Source: Acidobacterium sp.
Lineage (GTDB): Bacteria > Acidobacteriota > Terriglobia > Terriglobales > Acidobacteriaceae
NCBI GenBank assembly: GCA_003131625.1
Contig: PKVY01000148.1
Span: 1 to 64,000 of the forward strand
Reading direction: 5' to 3'
Length of the DNA: 64,000 bases
A program made the position numbers and the translations under genes. Positions 16,652 to 25,046 of this stretch are shown piece after piece; the first letter of the stretch is position 1; every line of letters begins with the position of its first letter. The notes under the pieces are model-generated. The model did no database searches. It was not told the origin of the DNA and saw only the letters and a list, made by a program, of their open reading frames with translations.

Positions 16652-16955
16652 GCGAAGGTGCTCCACGTCACCTCTAATGGTAGGTTAGAACTGGTGCGTG
16701 AGTTGGACGAGCGATTGGGCTTCGGTGAACTTGCGGCAGAATGCCTTGCTGACACGCGAGCTAAAAGCGCACAGTAACCGATTATTGATCTGCTGCGCCA
16801 ATCGGTGTACAGCCGTTGGCCCGGATACGAAGACGTGGCGATTCCGAACGCCTGGCCCAAGACCCGAGCTTCCGTTTGATCGGCCCGGAAGGATTTGGGA
16901 TCGCGGCGCAGTCCTGCCCTCCCAAATACGGGTGGTGGGCCAGGTGATTTCCACA
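16652..16955 (+). pseudogene. Decayed IS1380-family transposase N-terminus
   Basis: Three frames must be joined to read the product: KVLHVTSNGRLELVRELDE...LADTRAKSAQ, stop at 16775, then PIIDLLRQSVYS..GYEDV, a shift into ERLAQDPSFRLIGPEG, and a second shift into IWDRGAVLPS. This order matches the N-terminal region of IS1380-type transposases (GYED, DP.F motif). At least two frameshifts and a stop codon show that it is dead. No inverted ends were found. Confidence 0.6.
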
Positions 16956-17006
16956 GGAGGTACGTAGGGGTTGCATTTTGCGCACTACATCAAGCAAAAT
17001 GGGCGT

Positions 17007-17450
17007 ATGCCTAAGCGCTCACGCAAGAAGGACTTCTCCCAACATGCCCTGCAGATAGTCGAAACAGCGACGGGTGGCTCTCTGGCCACCATCCCCAAAA
17101 CGGAAAGGAAGCGGATAATGGCCCAGATGGGCAGCATCGGCGGCAAGATCGGCGGGAAGAAGAGGGCGCAAAACATGACACCGAAAGAACGGCATGAGTC
17201 GGCGTCCCTGGCTGCGAGGGCGCGATGGAGCAAATCGCCAACGGGAGCAGCCGAAGTGAAAAAGCAGGAAGGTCTCAGGAGGATGGCTCAAATCCTGGAG
17301 AAGCAGATGACCGATATGGGCTTGAGCGAGGAAGAGAAGGACCGGAAAACAGCCGCTCTCATTGAAGCGGTCAACGCGATTGTGGGGACGAAGCCACCAG
17401 CTTCCGCCAAACAACAGCGACCTGCTCATATTGCGGCGTCCCGCGTTTGA
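17007..17450 (+). CDS. Basic, histone-H1-like small hypothetical protein
   Basis: This 147-residue lysine- and arginine-rich protein contains GGKIGGKKRAQNMTPKERHE and SLAARARWSK, a pattern found in small bacterial DNA-binding-like proteins with KGG repeats. The function is unknown; nucleic-acid binding is a guess from charge. The ATG at 17007 is chosen because residues before it have no family character. Its end overlaps the opposite-strand gene 17371-17604 by about 80 bp. Confidence 0.6.
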   Translation: MPKRSRKKDFSQHALQIVETATGGSLATIPKTERKRIMAQMGSIGGKIGGKKRAQNMTPKERHESASLAARARWSKSPTGAAEVKKQEGLRRMAQILEKQMTDMGLSEEEKDRKTAALIEAVNAIVGTKPPASAKQQRPAHIAASRV

Positions 17451-17604
17451 CTCCATAAGCCTCTTCCAGCGCTTCAGCGAAACCGTCTTCGCTGCGATGC
17501 TCCAGCAACCTGGACATTTGCGCCATCGTGATCCGTTCACGGCGCAGTCTGCTAGCTCTCGGTGTTCTTGGCCTCACTTCGTTAAAGGTTGAATCTTTCC
17601 GCAT
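17371..17604 (-). CDS. Small hypothetical protein following wHTH gene
   Basis: The 77-residue protein is not recognised. A ribosome site (AGAGGT) lies just before the ATG and only 3 bp separate it from the stop of the winged-helix gene, so it looks like the second gene of that transcript. Its central sequence (GFAEALEEAYGVKRGTP) reads like ordinary protein. Overlap with the opposite gene lowers confidence. Confidence 0.45.
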   Translation of the reverse strand: MRKDSTFNEVRPRTPRASRLRRERITMAQMSRLLEHRSEDGFAEALEEAYGVKRGTPQYEQVAVVWRKLVASSPQSR

Positions 17605-17607
17605 TTT

Positions 17608-18006
17608 CTACCTCTGTGACCAGTCCAGAAGCTCCCACTGTTTGCGAGCGTTCAGCCGAACCTCTCTCTTTCGGTTGTTCAGCGCGTTGTACAGAGCGCG
17701 ATAGATGTCCTCGGATCGCACCCCGGCAGCCTCAAGAGCATTCCCGATGATGCGCGTCTTTGTGGGCGCTCCAGCCTTGCGAAGATAGGCGATGCCAGCG
17801 TCACCGATGGTCATCCCCACGTATTCGCCGACAGGGCGACCCTGCTCAACCACTGCCAGCGGCGGCAGCACTTCCGGCAGCCTAAGCTGGTCGCTGAAAA
17901 CCTCCCGCAAGGACGAGATAGTGGCCCCCACCTTCTCTGCCTTGTCCAGAAGTTCCCGCTGCTTCTCCTGCAAGTGCTTGATAACTTTAGAGATTTCTGT
18001 ATCCAT
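17608..18006 (-). CDS. Winged-helix (HARE-HTH-like) protein
   Basis: The 132-residue product starts with a coiled coil (residues 5-45, HLQEKQRELLDKAEKVG) and continues with a segment resembling the HARE-HTH winged helix: YVGMTIGDAGIAYLRKAG.PTKTRIIGNALEAAGV and ...RKQWELLDW. This fold occurs in restriction enzymes and chromatin proteins and may bind DNA. The start at 18006 is supported by GTGGAG 9 nt before it, in contrast with the longer frame from 18048. Confidence 0.65.
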   Translation of the reverse strand: MDTEISKVIKHLQEKQRELLDKAEKVGATISSLREVFSDQLRLPEVLPPLAVVEQGRPVGEYVGMTIGDAGIAYLRKAGAPTKTRIIGNALEAAGVRSEDIYRALYNALNNRKREVRLNARKQWELLDWSQR

Positions 18007-18193
18007 TCTATTGACTCCACGATGATCTTGTGTTTTAATGAGAGACAAAGAGGGATGTATGAGGGCCGGTCACCCGGCCCCCGCACCCCACTAGGGTGTG
18101 ACGATTATCAAAGTACATCACTCCTTCCCGAGGTGATGGGCGGCGGTAACTCTGAAGGGGATACGCGTCGCCCGTCACTACACTCTACAACCT

Positions 18194-18222
18194 ATAGTAC
18201 ACACTGAACGGTCCGTGTCAAG
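18194..18222 (-). promoter_or_regulatory. Promoter for the winged-helix gene
   Basis: On the minus strand TTGACA (18222-18217), 17 nt and TACTAT (18199-18194) form a reasonable sigma-70 promoter, giving a leader of roughly 180 nt to the start at 18006. Confidence 0.5.
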
Positions 18223-18244
18223 TCGGAGAGTTCTGGGTTCTCTA

Positions 18245-18264
18245 TTGCACCACGAGTGGTGCAA
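18245..18264. repeat. 9-bp inverted repeat in the divergent region
   Basis: TTGCACCAC and GTGGTGCAA flank GA. It lies between the minus-strand promoter at 18194-18222 and the transposase promoter at 18341, so it could be an operator for either. Confidence 0.6.
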
Positions 18265-18340
18265 CTTGTGAGGTGACCGTGGTACCCGATAGTGACCTAG
18301 AGTGGGTCGTCGTGTTTTCTGCCTACACGAAAGTTATCTC

Positions 18341-18369
18341 TTGACAATGCGTAAGCGCTCACGCATAAT
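18341..18369 (+). promoter_or_regulatory. Promoter and operator-like palindrome of the IS1-like transposase
   Basis: TTGACA (18341-18346), a 17-nt spacer and CATAAT (18364-18369) precede the ATG at 18377 by only 7 nt, so the message would be leaderless or nearly so. The spacer is filled by the imperfect palindrome TGCGTAAGCGCTCACGCA (18348-18365), a natural site for a repressor. Confidence 0.6.
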
Positions 18370-18376
18370 AAGAATC

Positions 18377-19234
18377 ATGAGCCGCCTAACAAAACAACAG
18401 CGTTCGCAGGTCGTCATGGCCCTGATAGAGGGCAACAGTATTCGCTCGACCTGCCGCATGACCGGGATTGCAAAAGGGACCGTGCTCTCACTGCTCGCGG
18501 ATTTAGGTGACCAATGCGCGGCCTATCACGATGAGCACGTTCGTAACGTGAAGACGAAGAGAATCCAGGCCGACGAATGCTGGAGTTTCATCGGGGCCAA
18601 GCAAAAAAATGTATCAGCGGAGAAGATGGCCGCTGGGTGGGGCGATGTGTGGACATGGACCGCGCTTGATGCAGATACGAAGCTCATCGTTTCGTACCTC
18701 GTAGGCCAGCGCGGAGCAGACTGGGCCAAAGCTTTCCTGGAGGATGTAGCATCGCGTGTGTCGAACCGCATCCAGTTGACCACTGACGGGCACCACGTCT
18801 ACGCGGATGCCGTTGAGAGTGCCTTCGGGGCGGATGTCGATTACGCGATGCTGATAAAGCTGTACGGGAATCCCGTGAATCCCGATACGCGCTACAGCCC
18901 CGGCGAAGTGATCGGTATTGACACCAAGGTGATCGTTGGGCGACCCGATCCCAAACACATCGCTACCAGCTTCGTGGAGCGCCAGAACCTCACGATGCGA
19001 ATGAGCATGAGGCGGTTCACTCGCCTGACCTCGGGCTTTTCAAAGAAGCTCGCCAACCATGAGCATATGCTGGCGATTTACTTTATGTACTACAACTGGT
19101 GCCGCGTGAACCAAACGCTTCGCGTGACGCCTGCAATGGAAGCTGGATTGAGCACCCATGTTTGGGACGTGAGCGAACTCGTTTCACTTCTCGACAATCG
19201 GTCGATCCTCCACGGGTTGCTTAAGACCGCATAA
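18377..19234 (+). CDS. IS1-family-like DDE transposase
   Basis: This 285-residue protein has an N-terminal helix-turn-helix (SIRSTCRMTGIAKGTVLSLL) and a DDE nuclease core with Asp in QADECWSFIG, Asp in TTDGHHVYADAV and Glu in SFVERQNLTMRM, as in IS1-type transposases. ORFs of this kind often occur singly. The start at 18377 follows the promoter and helix-turn-helix boundaries; an earlier in-frame start would extend it to 18302. No matching terminal repeats were recognised at the flanks, so it may be a solitary or domesticated gene. Confidence 0.82.
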   Translation: MSRLTKQQRSQVVMALIEGNSIRSTCRMTGIAKGTVLSLLADLGDQCAAYHDEHVRNVKTKRIQADECWSFIGAKQKNVSAEKMAAGWGDVWTWTALDADTKLIVSYLVGQRGADWAKAFLEDVASRVSNRIQLTTDGHHVYADAVESAFGADVDYAMLIKLYGNPVNPDTRYSPGEVIGIDTKVIVGRPDPKHIATSFVERQNLTMRMSMRRFTRLTSGFSKKLANHEHMLAIYFMYYNWCRVNQTLRVTPAMEAGLSTHVWDVSELVSLLDNRSILHGLLKTA

Positions 19235-19329
19235 ACGGCCTGTGGAAAACATCTGACCCATCACCCAAATACGGAAAAAGATCGCAGCAGCGGCACGTGG
19301 TAGTAGACTGTCGCCGCCGGGAAAGCAAA

Positions 19330-20379
19330 ATGGAAATCCCGGCTAAAATACCAGCGCCTCCGGCTCGGAGACTAATGTTCATAACCCTAGTTCGGTGGAT
19401 CCTTGGCGCCTTGGGGATCGTGTTGTTCTATATCGGTGTGACGATGACCAAGGACTCCCAGGGAGAGCCCGACAATTGGCTGGAGCGAAAATCGAAGCAG
19501 ATCCGAACACGTGGGGAAGGTGTACTGCAGTTGCAAACTGCTTTCCTGCGAGGAGTTTGTGAAAGGTTTGCAGACTGGTTTCAAAGGCGTCGTTATGGAC
19601 CCGGCTTCTTCAGGTTATCCGTCACGATCTGTGCGATCCCGAATGCATTGGTCTTTCTGTTCATTCCCAGACTTTGGGAACCCTCCATCGGAACCAAGAT
19701 TGTCTTTGTTATTTTGTTTTTGTGGTGTGCCGCTGACGGTTCGAGCTTCATGATGATGCTTATTTCTTCATTCCCCTTCATCTTTCGATGGTGGGCTTGG
19801 TTCCAGCCGTTCGATGCAATTAAATCTGGTGTGATGACGCACTCAGACCTAGTCTCCGCTGTTGAAATGCTGGTGGTGGAGGTGCTCGTCGTCATCGGTG
19901 TCTTCCTGGGCGGAGCTCTGGTCATCGTTCTGCTTCTGGGAGTAACTAGACTCCTTGCCGGATCGGCCCAAAAATCAAAAGTCCCATTGGTCTATTTGTC
20001 CCTTCTCCTTCCGGTCAATGGAATTGTCGCCAGCCTTTCTTTACTCCCACTGCTCAGGCCTGATCTGGTATTCCCCACTACTTGGTTGTCGCTGGATCCA
20101 GAGAACTTGATGCGCTTTATCGTTGTGCAAGCTGTGTCGTTGTTTAGCTTACTCGCGGTTTTGCCTGCCTTGGCCGCCATGGCCATCGCCCTGCTGATGC
20201 TGATTCCGCTGATACACGTGATAATTTGGCCACTGCTTTGGAAACCTCTGCAGCAGCTAAACCGCAAACTGCTCGATACTCCCGGATTATTCATCAGCGG
20301 CGGGATGGCCTCTATTGGGGTGGCTTGGCCTGGCAGCGCGGTGCTTAAGGTGTTGGAACACATCCATCCTTGGCTATGA
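19330..20379 (+). CDS. Polytopic membrane protein, unknown
   Basis: I do not recognise this 349-residue protein. It has about six or seven hydrophobic segments (for example around residues 15-35, 100-125, 130-150, 185-215, 225-250 and 270-300) separated by short charged loops and a basic cytoplasmic loop (ADWFQRRRYGPGF). The ATG at 19330 is preferred because GGGAAAG precedes it. There is no nearby partner gene; in a defence island such a protein could be a membrane effector, but nothing in the sequence shows that. Confidence 0.6.
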   Translation: MEIPAKIPAPPARRLMFITLVRWILGALGIVLFYIGVTMTKDSQGEPDNWLERKSKQIRTRGEGVLQLQTAFLRGVCERFADWFQRRRYGPGFFRLSVTICAIPNALVFLFIPRLWEPSIGTKIVFVILFLWCAADGSSFMMMLISSFPFIFRWWAWFQPFDAIKSGVMTHSDLVSAVEMLVVEVLVVIGVFLGGALVIVLLLGVTRLLAGSAQKSKVPLVYLSLLLPVNGIVASLSLLPLLRPDLVFPTTWLSLDPENLMRFIVVQAVSLFSLLAVLPALAAMAIALLMLIPLIHVIIWPLLWKPLQQLNRKLLDTPGLFISGGMASIGVAWPGSAVLKVLEHIHPWL

Positions 20380-21058
20380 TGCCTTTCGCGTCTTACGCGC
20401 CCTGGTCTAGAGCTTCCCGATGGCCGGCTGGTAATTGTCAACTGCGAAAGCAAGTTTGCTGAGCACATGGCCGGTCGAGCTGGGAATCGGAGAAGCTGCC
20501 GCATGCCTCTCGTTGACAGTATTCAGGCCGACTTCGATGGCGACAATGCAAAACTGATTTGGCCCGTCAGCCTGGATGGCAAGAAAATGCAGTCGGAAAC
20601 ATACAAGATTCTCGGCATCTTGGACAGCCCAAGAGCAACCAATAGGCAACAGCGTCGAGAAAGTCTTGTGTCGGGCTCATACAGGGCTCGCGAATAGGCT
20701 TATAGCTCCTGCCGCACACCTCGGATCGTCGCCACTGACGATCCCGCCCCACGCTCCGGCCGCAGCGTCCGCTCTTGTGGTCGTGCCCTTGCGATCTCGT
20801 CATAGAGCAAAATCTCCCGGCCGTTCACGCGGGCGCCCTCCGCCACGATCGCCAGATCATCAACAATCGCGTCATCCTCCACACAGCCCATGACCCACGC
20901 GCAGTCCCTTGCGCCTCACTACCTTCCAGCGATGAGGTAAGACAGTCACCTCTTTGTACAATCCCGATCCCTTAGCCAGCTCTTGGAATGATCTCAAGCG
21001 GCCGCTCTTGAGGTGACCACCTTCGCGGCAAAATCAGCCCGCCGCTTAAGTCAACTCC
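20380..21058. other. Decayed intergenic stretch with a possible gene fragment
   Basis: From about 20401 to 20697 the plus strand reads as plausible protein (LPDGRLVIVNCESKFAEHM and then ADFDGDNAKLIWPVSLDGKK), but no start with a ribosome site is seen and the N-terminus appears lost. On the minus strand, 20700-20891 is open for 63 residues. These look like remnants. No other structure stands out. Confidence 0.3.
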
Positions 21059-21484
21059 TTGTCGTGGAAATCCAGGCTAACGCATCAATTACTGTCCAAA
21101 AATCGTACCTCGCCGGTATACTATGAGGTGTCGGAACTTATTTCGCCCTCCAGCCAAGACATTATCGAGATTTCGCCCCAAGCGAACATCTTCGTTGTCG
21201 AGTTCGCGTTTGAGCGACACCCTGGAGTCTCTGTCATCCTTCCCGCCACCTGTGAGTTGATGGCGAGGTTGGAAGCGTGGAGATTGTTCCCTGAGCATAA
21301 GCGGAACGCCTCGGCAACATCCGTATATCAAATTCAGTTCGCGGAATACGACTGGCAAAACGACCGATTCATTGTCGTGAAACTAAGGAAGCGTCCAAAG
21401 ATCCCGCCGTTCATCCTCGATGATTTCAAGCCAAAGCCCAAACCGCGCAGGAGTAAAAAGCGTGGCAACGAGGAGGCTCAATGA
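21059..21484 (+). CDS. Hypothetical protein with basic tail
   Basis: This 141-residue protein is not recognised. It appears to be a small beta-rich domain (DIIEISPQANIFVVEFAFER, HPGVSVILPATC) followed by a very basic C-terminus (KPKPKPRRSKKRG). The first codon is TTG; a GTG at 21128 is an alternative. It lies 100 bp before a serine recombinase gene on the same strand and may belong to the same mobile unit. Confidence 0.4.
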   Translation: MSWKSRLTHQLLSKNRTSPVYYEVSELISPSSQDIIEISPQANIFVVEFAFERHPGVSVILPATCELMARLEAWRLFPEHKRNASATSVYQIQFAEYDWQNDRFIVVKLRKRPKIPPFILDDFKPKPKPRRSKKRGNEEAQ

Positions 21485-21583
21485 CAGCATCTGGGAACGT
21501 CTCCGCCCTTACGTCATTCGACGGCTACGGCCATTCATCAATCTCTCAGACATTCTGCTTGAGAGCATCAGGAAGCATTTGAA

Positions 21584-22228
21584 ATGAATAAGGCAGTCCT
21601 CTACGGTCGCATCTCGAGGTCGGATGAGAGCCTGGAATCGCAGTTCGCCCTGGTTCGCGAGATTGCCGCAAAGCGCGGATTTGAGATTGCCGCGGTCTAC
21701 AGCGATCTTGCATCATGCAGCAGCAAGACCAAGCGTGCAGGAATTGAAGCCCTCCTGCGGGATGCGAAGCGGGGAGTATTCTCGGCCGTGCTTATCTCCA
21801 GCCTTGATAGGTTGGGCACGGGCGTCAAAAATCTCTGGGAGTTGGTCCGGGAGCTTGACGGGCTCGGTATCGAGTTGATTTCCGCAAAGGAACCGGTCGA
21901 TACAGCGACGCCAAATGGACGAGTCTTTGTGGCGACGCTCGGCTGCATTGAGGAATTACAAAAGAGCCTCAATCGCGAGCGTATCAAGGGCGCAATGCGC
22001 CGGCGCAAATTGGATGGCCTTCCAATTGGACGTATTCCGCTCCGCATTGACCGGGGCGCTGTCGTGGCGGATCGACTAAGCGGGCTCAGCCTCACCCAAG
22101 CAGCGCAGCGACACGGGATTTCACGAACGACGGTAGTGAGGCTTGTTCGGGAAGCTCAGGGGCGCCTGCCGGCAAACTTCACACAGCTGCCACAAGAGAC
22201 GATGCAACGCGCAGAGCATGTGGCATGA
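21584..22228 (+). CDS. Serine recombinase, one catalytic Arg replaced
   Basis: The 214-residue protein has the resolvase/invertase catalytic domain: YGRISRSDES supplies the nucleophile Ser11, TKRAGIEALL the first helix Arg, and SLDRLGTGVKNL the D-R pair. In the usual DRLGRS motif the second Arg is replaced by Thr, so activity is uncertain. After residue 150 a helix-turn-helix (LTQAAQRHGISRTTVVRLV) would bind the recombination site. It is shorter than phage large serine integrases. A second, intact recombinase lies at 24435-25046 on the same strand. Confidence 0.82.
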   Translation: MNKAVLYGRISRSDESLESQFALVREIAAKRGFEIAAVYSDLASCSSKTKRAGIEALLRDAKRGVFSAVLISSLDRLGTGVKNLWELVRELDGLGIELISAKEPVDTATPNGRVFVATLGCIEELQKSLNRERIKGAMRRRKLDGLPIGRIPLRIDRGAVVADRLSGLSLTQAAQRHGISRTTVVRLVREAQGRLPANFTQLPQETMQRAEHVA

Positions 22229-22278
22229 AGCTCATGCCATCCCCCGCCAACCCATTAACCATGCAAAGGAGAGAGAGT

Positions 22279-22473
22279 ATGAAAACATTCGATAATGCCG
22301 GACGGCTTGTCGCTGAAATCAATCGCTTCAGAACCAGCGGCGGAAACTCGGTCACAACGAACACGATGTACGACACCAACAGCGGTCGCCCAGTCAACCA
22401 GAACATTTCAGTCCAGCAGCCAAACGGCCAGGTGACCACGACAAACGTGATTAACGGCAAGCTCCTGCCTTAG
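22279..22473 (+). CDS. Small hypothetical protein
   Basis: The 64-residue polypeptide is hydrophilic and rich in Asn and Thr (GNSVTTNTMYDTNSGRPVNQ). It has a strong ribosome site (AAAGGAG) 8 nt before ATG at 22279; the longer frame from 22225 lacks one. No family is recognised. It lies 50 bp after the serine recombinase gene. Confidence 0.5.
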   Translation: MKTFDNAGRLVAEINRFRTSGGNSVTTNTMYDTNSGRPVNQNISVQQPNGQVTTTNVINGKLLP

Positions 22474-22662
22474 CTACAGAGGGGTTTCATGGAGGTTAAG
22501 CTACGGCCTTGCATACGGGGCGGAACCATATGGGGAATATATGGCCCGCCCAAACTTTCTTCGAACTCTCTATTAAGACCGGGAATTCTTCTTGGGCTGT
22601 GACAGCCGTCCTTGTCCGCGCCCTTAGGCCAAGAACATGCTTTCGTGAGAAGGATAATCTCA

Positions 22663-24327
22663 ATGTCGGAAATTGCGATCGCCTCTGCCTCTGTGCCCCG
22701 CAAGCCGGTTGTCTCTGCGGATGATAATGTTCAGTCGGTTCTGCTCACGCTCGTTGTCACCGATTACGAGTCGGTGGCGGAATTGCTTCAGAAGACCGAA
22801 GGACGGGAGCGTGATGAGTACGCTCTCGCCTCATTGCGAATCGGCATCCTCGCCCTGAAACACGCACGTGGGCAGATTGACGTCGACGCGGTGAAGCGTG
22901 AGGGTGAGCGGCTTCTGGCAGATCTAAAGAGCGCCCTGGATCAGTCTCGGAGTGACATCCATACAAATCTGACGAGTGCACTCAAGGAATACTTCGACCC
23001 AGAGAGCGGTAGATTCCAGGAGCGAGTGGAGCGCCTAATCAAACAGGATGGCGATCTTGAACAGGTCTTGCGGCGCCAGGTTGGCAACGACGGCTCCGAA
23101 ATGGCTAGGACTCTGGCCGCTCATATAGGCGAGAACAGTCCGCTGATGAAGCTCCTGAATCCCGAAGAATCCGATGGGCTAGTGTCCTCAATCCGTTCCA
23201 CAATCTCGGCGGTAGTTGATGCAGAGCAAGAGCATATCCTGGGCGAGTTCTCGCTCGACAACGAAAAGGGTGCCCTGAAGCGCCTCATCAACGAATTGAC
23301 GCAAGCGAATGGCAAGCTCAAAACCGACCTTGCAGCTGAAATAGGCAGCGTTGTCCAGGAATTCTCGCTGGACAAAGAAGACTCGGCTCTGAGCCGGCTC
23401 GTCAAGAGAGTAGAGGTCGCCGAGGAGACCATCACCAAGGAGTTTTCGCTCGATGAAGAGGGCTCAGCACTTTCCCGGCTCTCGGTGGTAATCAATGAGG
23501 CGAAAGGCGCCATTGATGCAAATTTGACTCTCGACACCGACAGTTCTGCCCTGTCCCGGCTTAAGCGGGAACTTGTGGCCATCCTCAATGCCCACGAACA
23601 GAAGGCGCAAGAGTTCCAAAGCAATGTGCGAGCGGCTCTGGAGGCGATGAAGGCGCAACGGAAGGAATCCGCCCGCTCGACCCAGCACGGAATCGACTTC
23701 GAAACCGCGGCGTCCGAATTTGTGGAGAAGGAAGCCCAGAGGTCTGGAGACATCGCAAGCAGGACAGGGACAACGACCGGATTGATCAAGAACTGCAAGG
23801 TCGGTGATCTAGTGGTCGAGCTTGGTGCCGACTGTGCTGCTGCCGGAGAGAAGTTTGTGATCGAGGCGAAAGAAGACGCCAGCTATACGTTGGCGAGAGC
23901 TCGTGCAGAGATTGAGACTGCACGGAAGAACCGTGGCGCAAGAGTGGGTCTCTTCTTGTTCTCCGCTAAGACGGCACCTGAGGGAATCGACATTCTGGTT
24001 CGACAGGGCGAGGATGTGTTCTTGGTGTGGGACGCCGAAAAGATCGAGTCCGACGTCATCCTGCGAGCTGGTCTCTCACTGGCGAAAGCTCTGTGCGTTC
24101 GCCAACAGAAGGATCGGGACAATGTGGAAGGCAATTGGGAGGGCATCGACGCCGCGATTCTGGCAGTCGAGAAAGAGGCTGGTCGTTTGGCAAGCATGAA
24201 GACCTGGACCGAGACTATCCAGTCAAACAGCGGGAAGATTCTGGATGAAGTGCGCAAGATGGCGGACAATCTGGAGAAGCAGGTGGCGGTGCTTCGTGAG
24301 AATGTGGAGACCTTGAGGCAGGAGTAG
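22663..24327 (+). CDS. Long coiled-coil protein with PD-(D/E)XK-like C-terminus
   Basis: The 554-residue protein has a helical region (residues 40-330) that contains a repeated block: EFSLDNEKGALKRL, EFSLDKEDSALSRL, EFSLDEEGSALSRL and NLTLDTDSSALSRL, spaced 39, 27 and 27 residues. The C-terminal domain begins near GIDFETAASEFV and contains VGDLVVEL and EKFVIEAKED, which give an E...D...E-x-K pattern like DUF2130-type nucleases. The start at 22663 has AAGGA 7-9 nt upstream. The role is unknown; a DNA-cleaving or structural protein of a mobile island is plausible. It sits between two serine recombinases. Confidence 0.6.
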   Translation: MSEIAIASASVPRKPVVSADDNVQSVLLTLVVTDYESVAELLQKTEGRERDEYALASLRIGILALKHARGQIDVDAVKREGERLLADLKSALDQSRSDIHTNLTSALKEYFDPESGRFQERVERLIKQDGDLEQVLRRQVGNDGSEMARTLAAHIGENSPLMKLLNPEESDGLVSSIRSTISAVVDAEQEHILGEFSLDNEKGALKRLINELTQANGKLKTDLAAEIGSVVQEFSLDKEDSALSRLVKRVEVAEETITKEFSLDEEGSALSRLSVVINEAKGAIDANLTLDTDSSALSRLKRELVAILNAHEQKAQEFQSNVRAALEAMKAQRKESARSTQHGIDFETAASEFVEKEAQRSGDIASRTGTTTGLIKNCKVGDLVVELGADCAAAGEKFVIEAKEDASYTLARARAEIETARKNRGARVGLFLFSAKTAPEGIDILVRQGEDVFLVWDAEKIESDVILRAGLSLAKALCVRQQKDRDNVEGNWEGIDAAILAVEKEAGRLASMKTWTETIQSNSGKILDEVRKMADNLEKQVAVLRENVETLRQE

Positions 24328-24332
24328 AAGAA

Positions 24333-24357
24333 GGTTACTGGTTCTGAACCCGGTAAC
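24333..24357. terminator. Candidate hairpin after the coiled-coil gene
   Basis: GGTTAC ... GGTAAC with an inner GGTTC/GAACC palindrome follows the stop codon closely, and a short T-rich stretch comes after it (24364-24370). It could be a terminator or a recombinase site. Confidence 0.35.
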
Positions 24358-24434
24358 ATCACGTTTTCTTCACAGTCCGGCGCCCGGCGATAGCAGCTTC
24401 GCTGCGTCCGCCGATAGCCCCTTGGAGGTTCCAC

Positions 24435-25046
24435 GTGCGAGTCGCCTTGTACGCCAGAGTTTCGACGCTGAACGGTCAGCACCCGGAAATGCAGTTGGCT
24501 GAACTCCGCGAGTACGCCGGCCGGCGCGGATGGGAGGTCACCGGCGAGTACGTGGACGAGGGTGTGTCCGGTGCCCGAGAGCGGCGACCGGCGTTGGACA
24601 GACTATGGGTGGACTGCCGCAAGCGGCAGGTGGATGCCGTGGTGGTGTATCGCTACGACCGGTTCGCTCGAAGCCTTCGCCAGTTGGTGAACGCATTGGA
24701 AGAGTTCCGGGCGATGGGGGTTGAGTTCGTCAGTCTGCACGAGGGTGTTGACACTTCGACGCCGAATGGCCGGCTGGTGTTCGGCATCTTTGCCAGCATC
24801 GCGGAGTTCGAACGGGAACTCATCCGCTCCCGTGTCCGCAGTGGCTTGGCTGCGGCCAAGTCCAAAGGGAAACGGTTGGGGCGTCCACGTACGGCCGTGG
24901 ATGCCAAACAGGTCGCCACCCTGCGTGCCGCCGGTGCCTCGTGGAAAGTCATCTCCGAACAGCTGGGCATCGGCGTCGGGACGGCCTGCCGGGCACTCCA
25001 AGCCCCTTCCAAAAACTCTCCAGAATCCGCCCTCGCAAGTGCCTGA
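24435..25046 (+). CDS. Serine recombinase (resolvase family), intact
   Basis: The 203-residue enzyme is a typical small serine recombinase: YARVSTLNGQ (nucleophile Ser), YVDEGVSGARERRPALDRL, YRYDRFARSLRQL with both catalytic Arg residues, an EFVSLHEGVDTSTPNGRL dimer helix region and the GRPRTAVDAKQV helix-turn-helix. It would cut and rejoin DNA at paired sites. The GTG start at 24435 has GGAGG 8 nt before it. A short hairpin (GCAGC/GCTGC) lies about 40 bp upstream. Partner sites were not identified. Confidence 0.9.
   Translation: MRVALYARVSTLNGQHPEMQLAELREYAGRRGWEVTGEYVDEGVSGARERRPALDRLWVDCRKRQVDAVVVYRYDRFARSLRQLVNALEEFRAMGVEFVSLHEGVDTSTPNGRLVFGIFASIAEFERELIRSRVRSGLAAAKSKGKRLGRPRTAVDAKQVATLRAAGASWKVISEQLGIGVGTACRALQAPSKNSPESALASA

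Noticed and set aside
17012-18365. 14-base repeat TAAGCGCTCACGCA at 17012 and 18352
   Set aside because: Matches this short are expected by chance in 64 kb and there is no functional link.
20700-20891. 63-residue minus-strand ORF
   Set aside because: No ribosome site, no family and no partner; treated as part of the decayed stretch.
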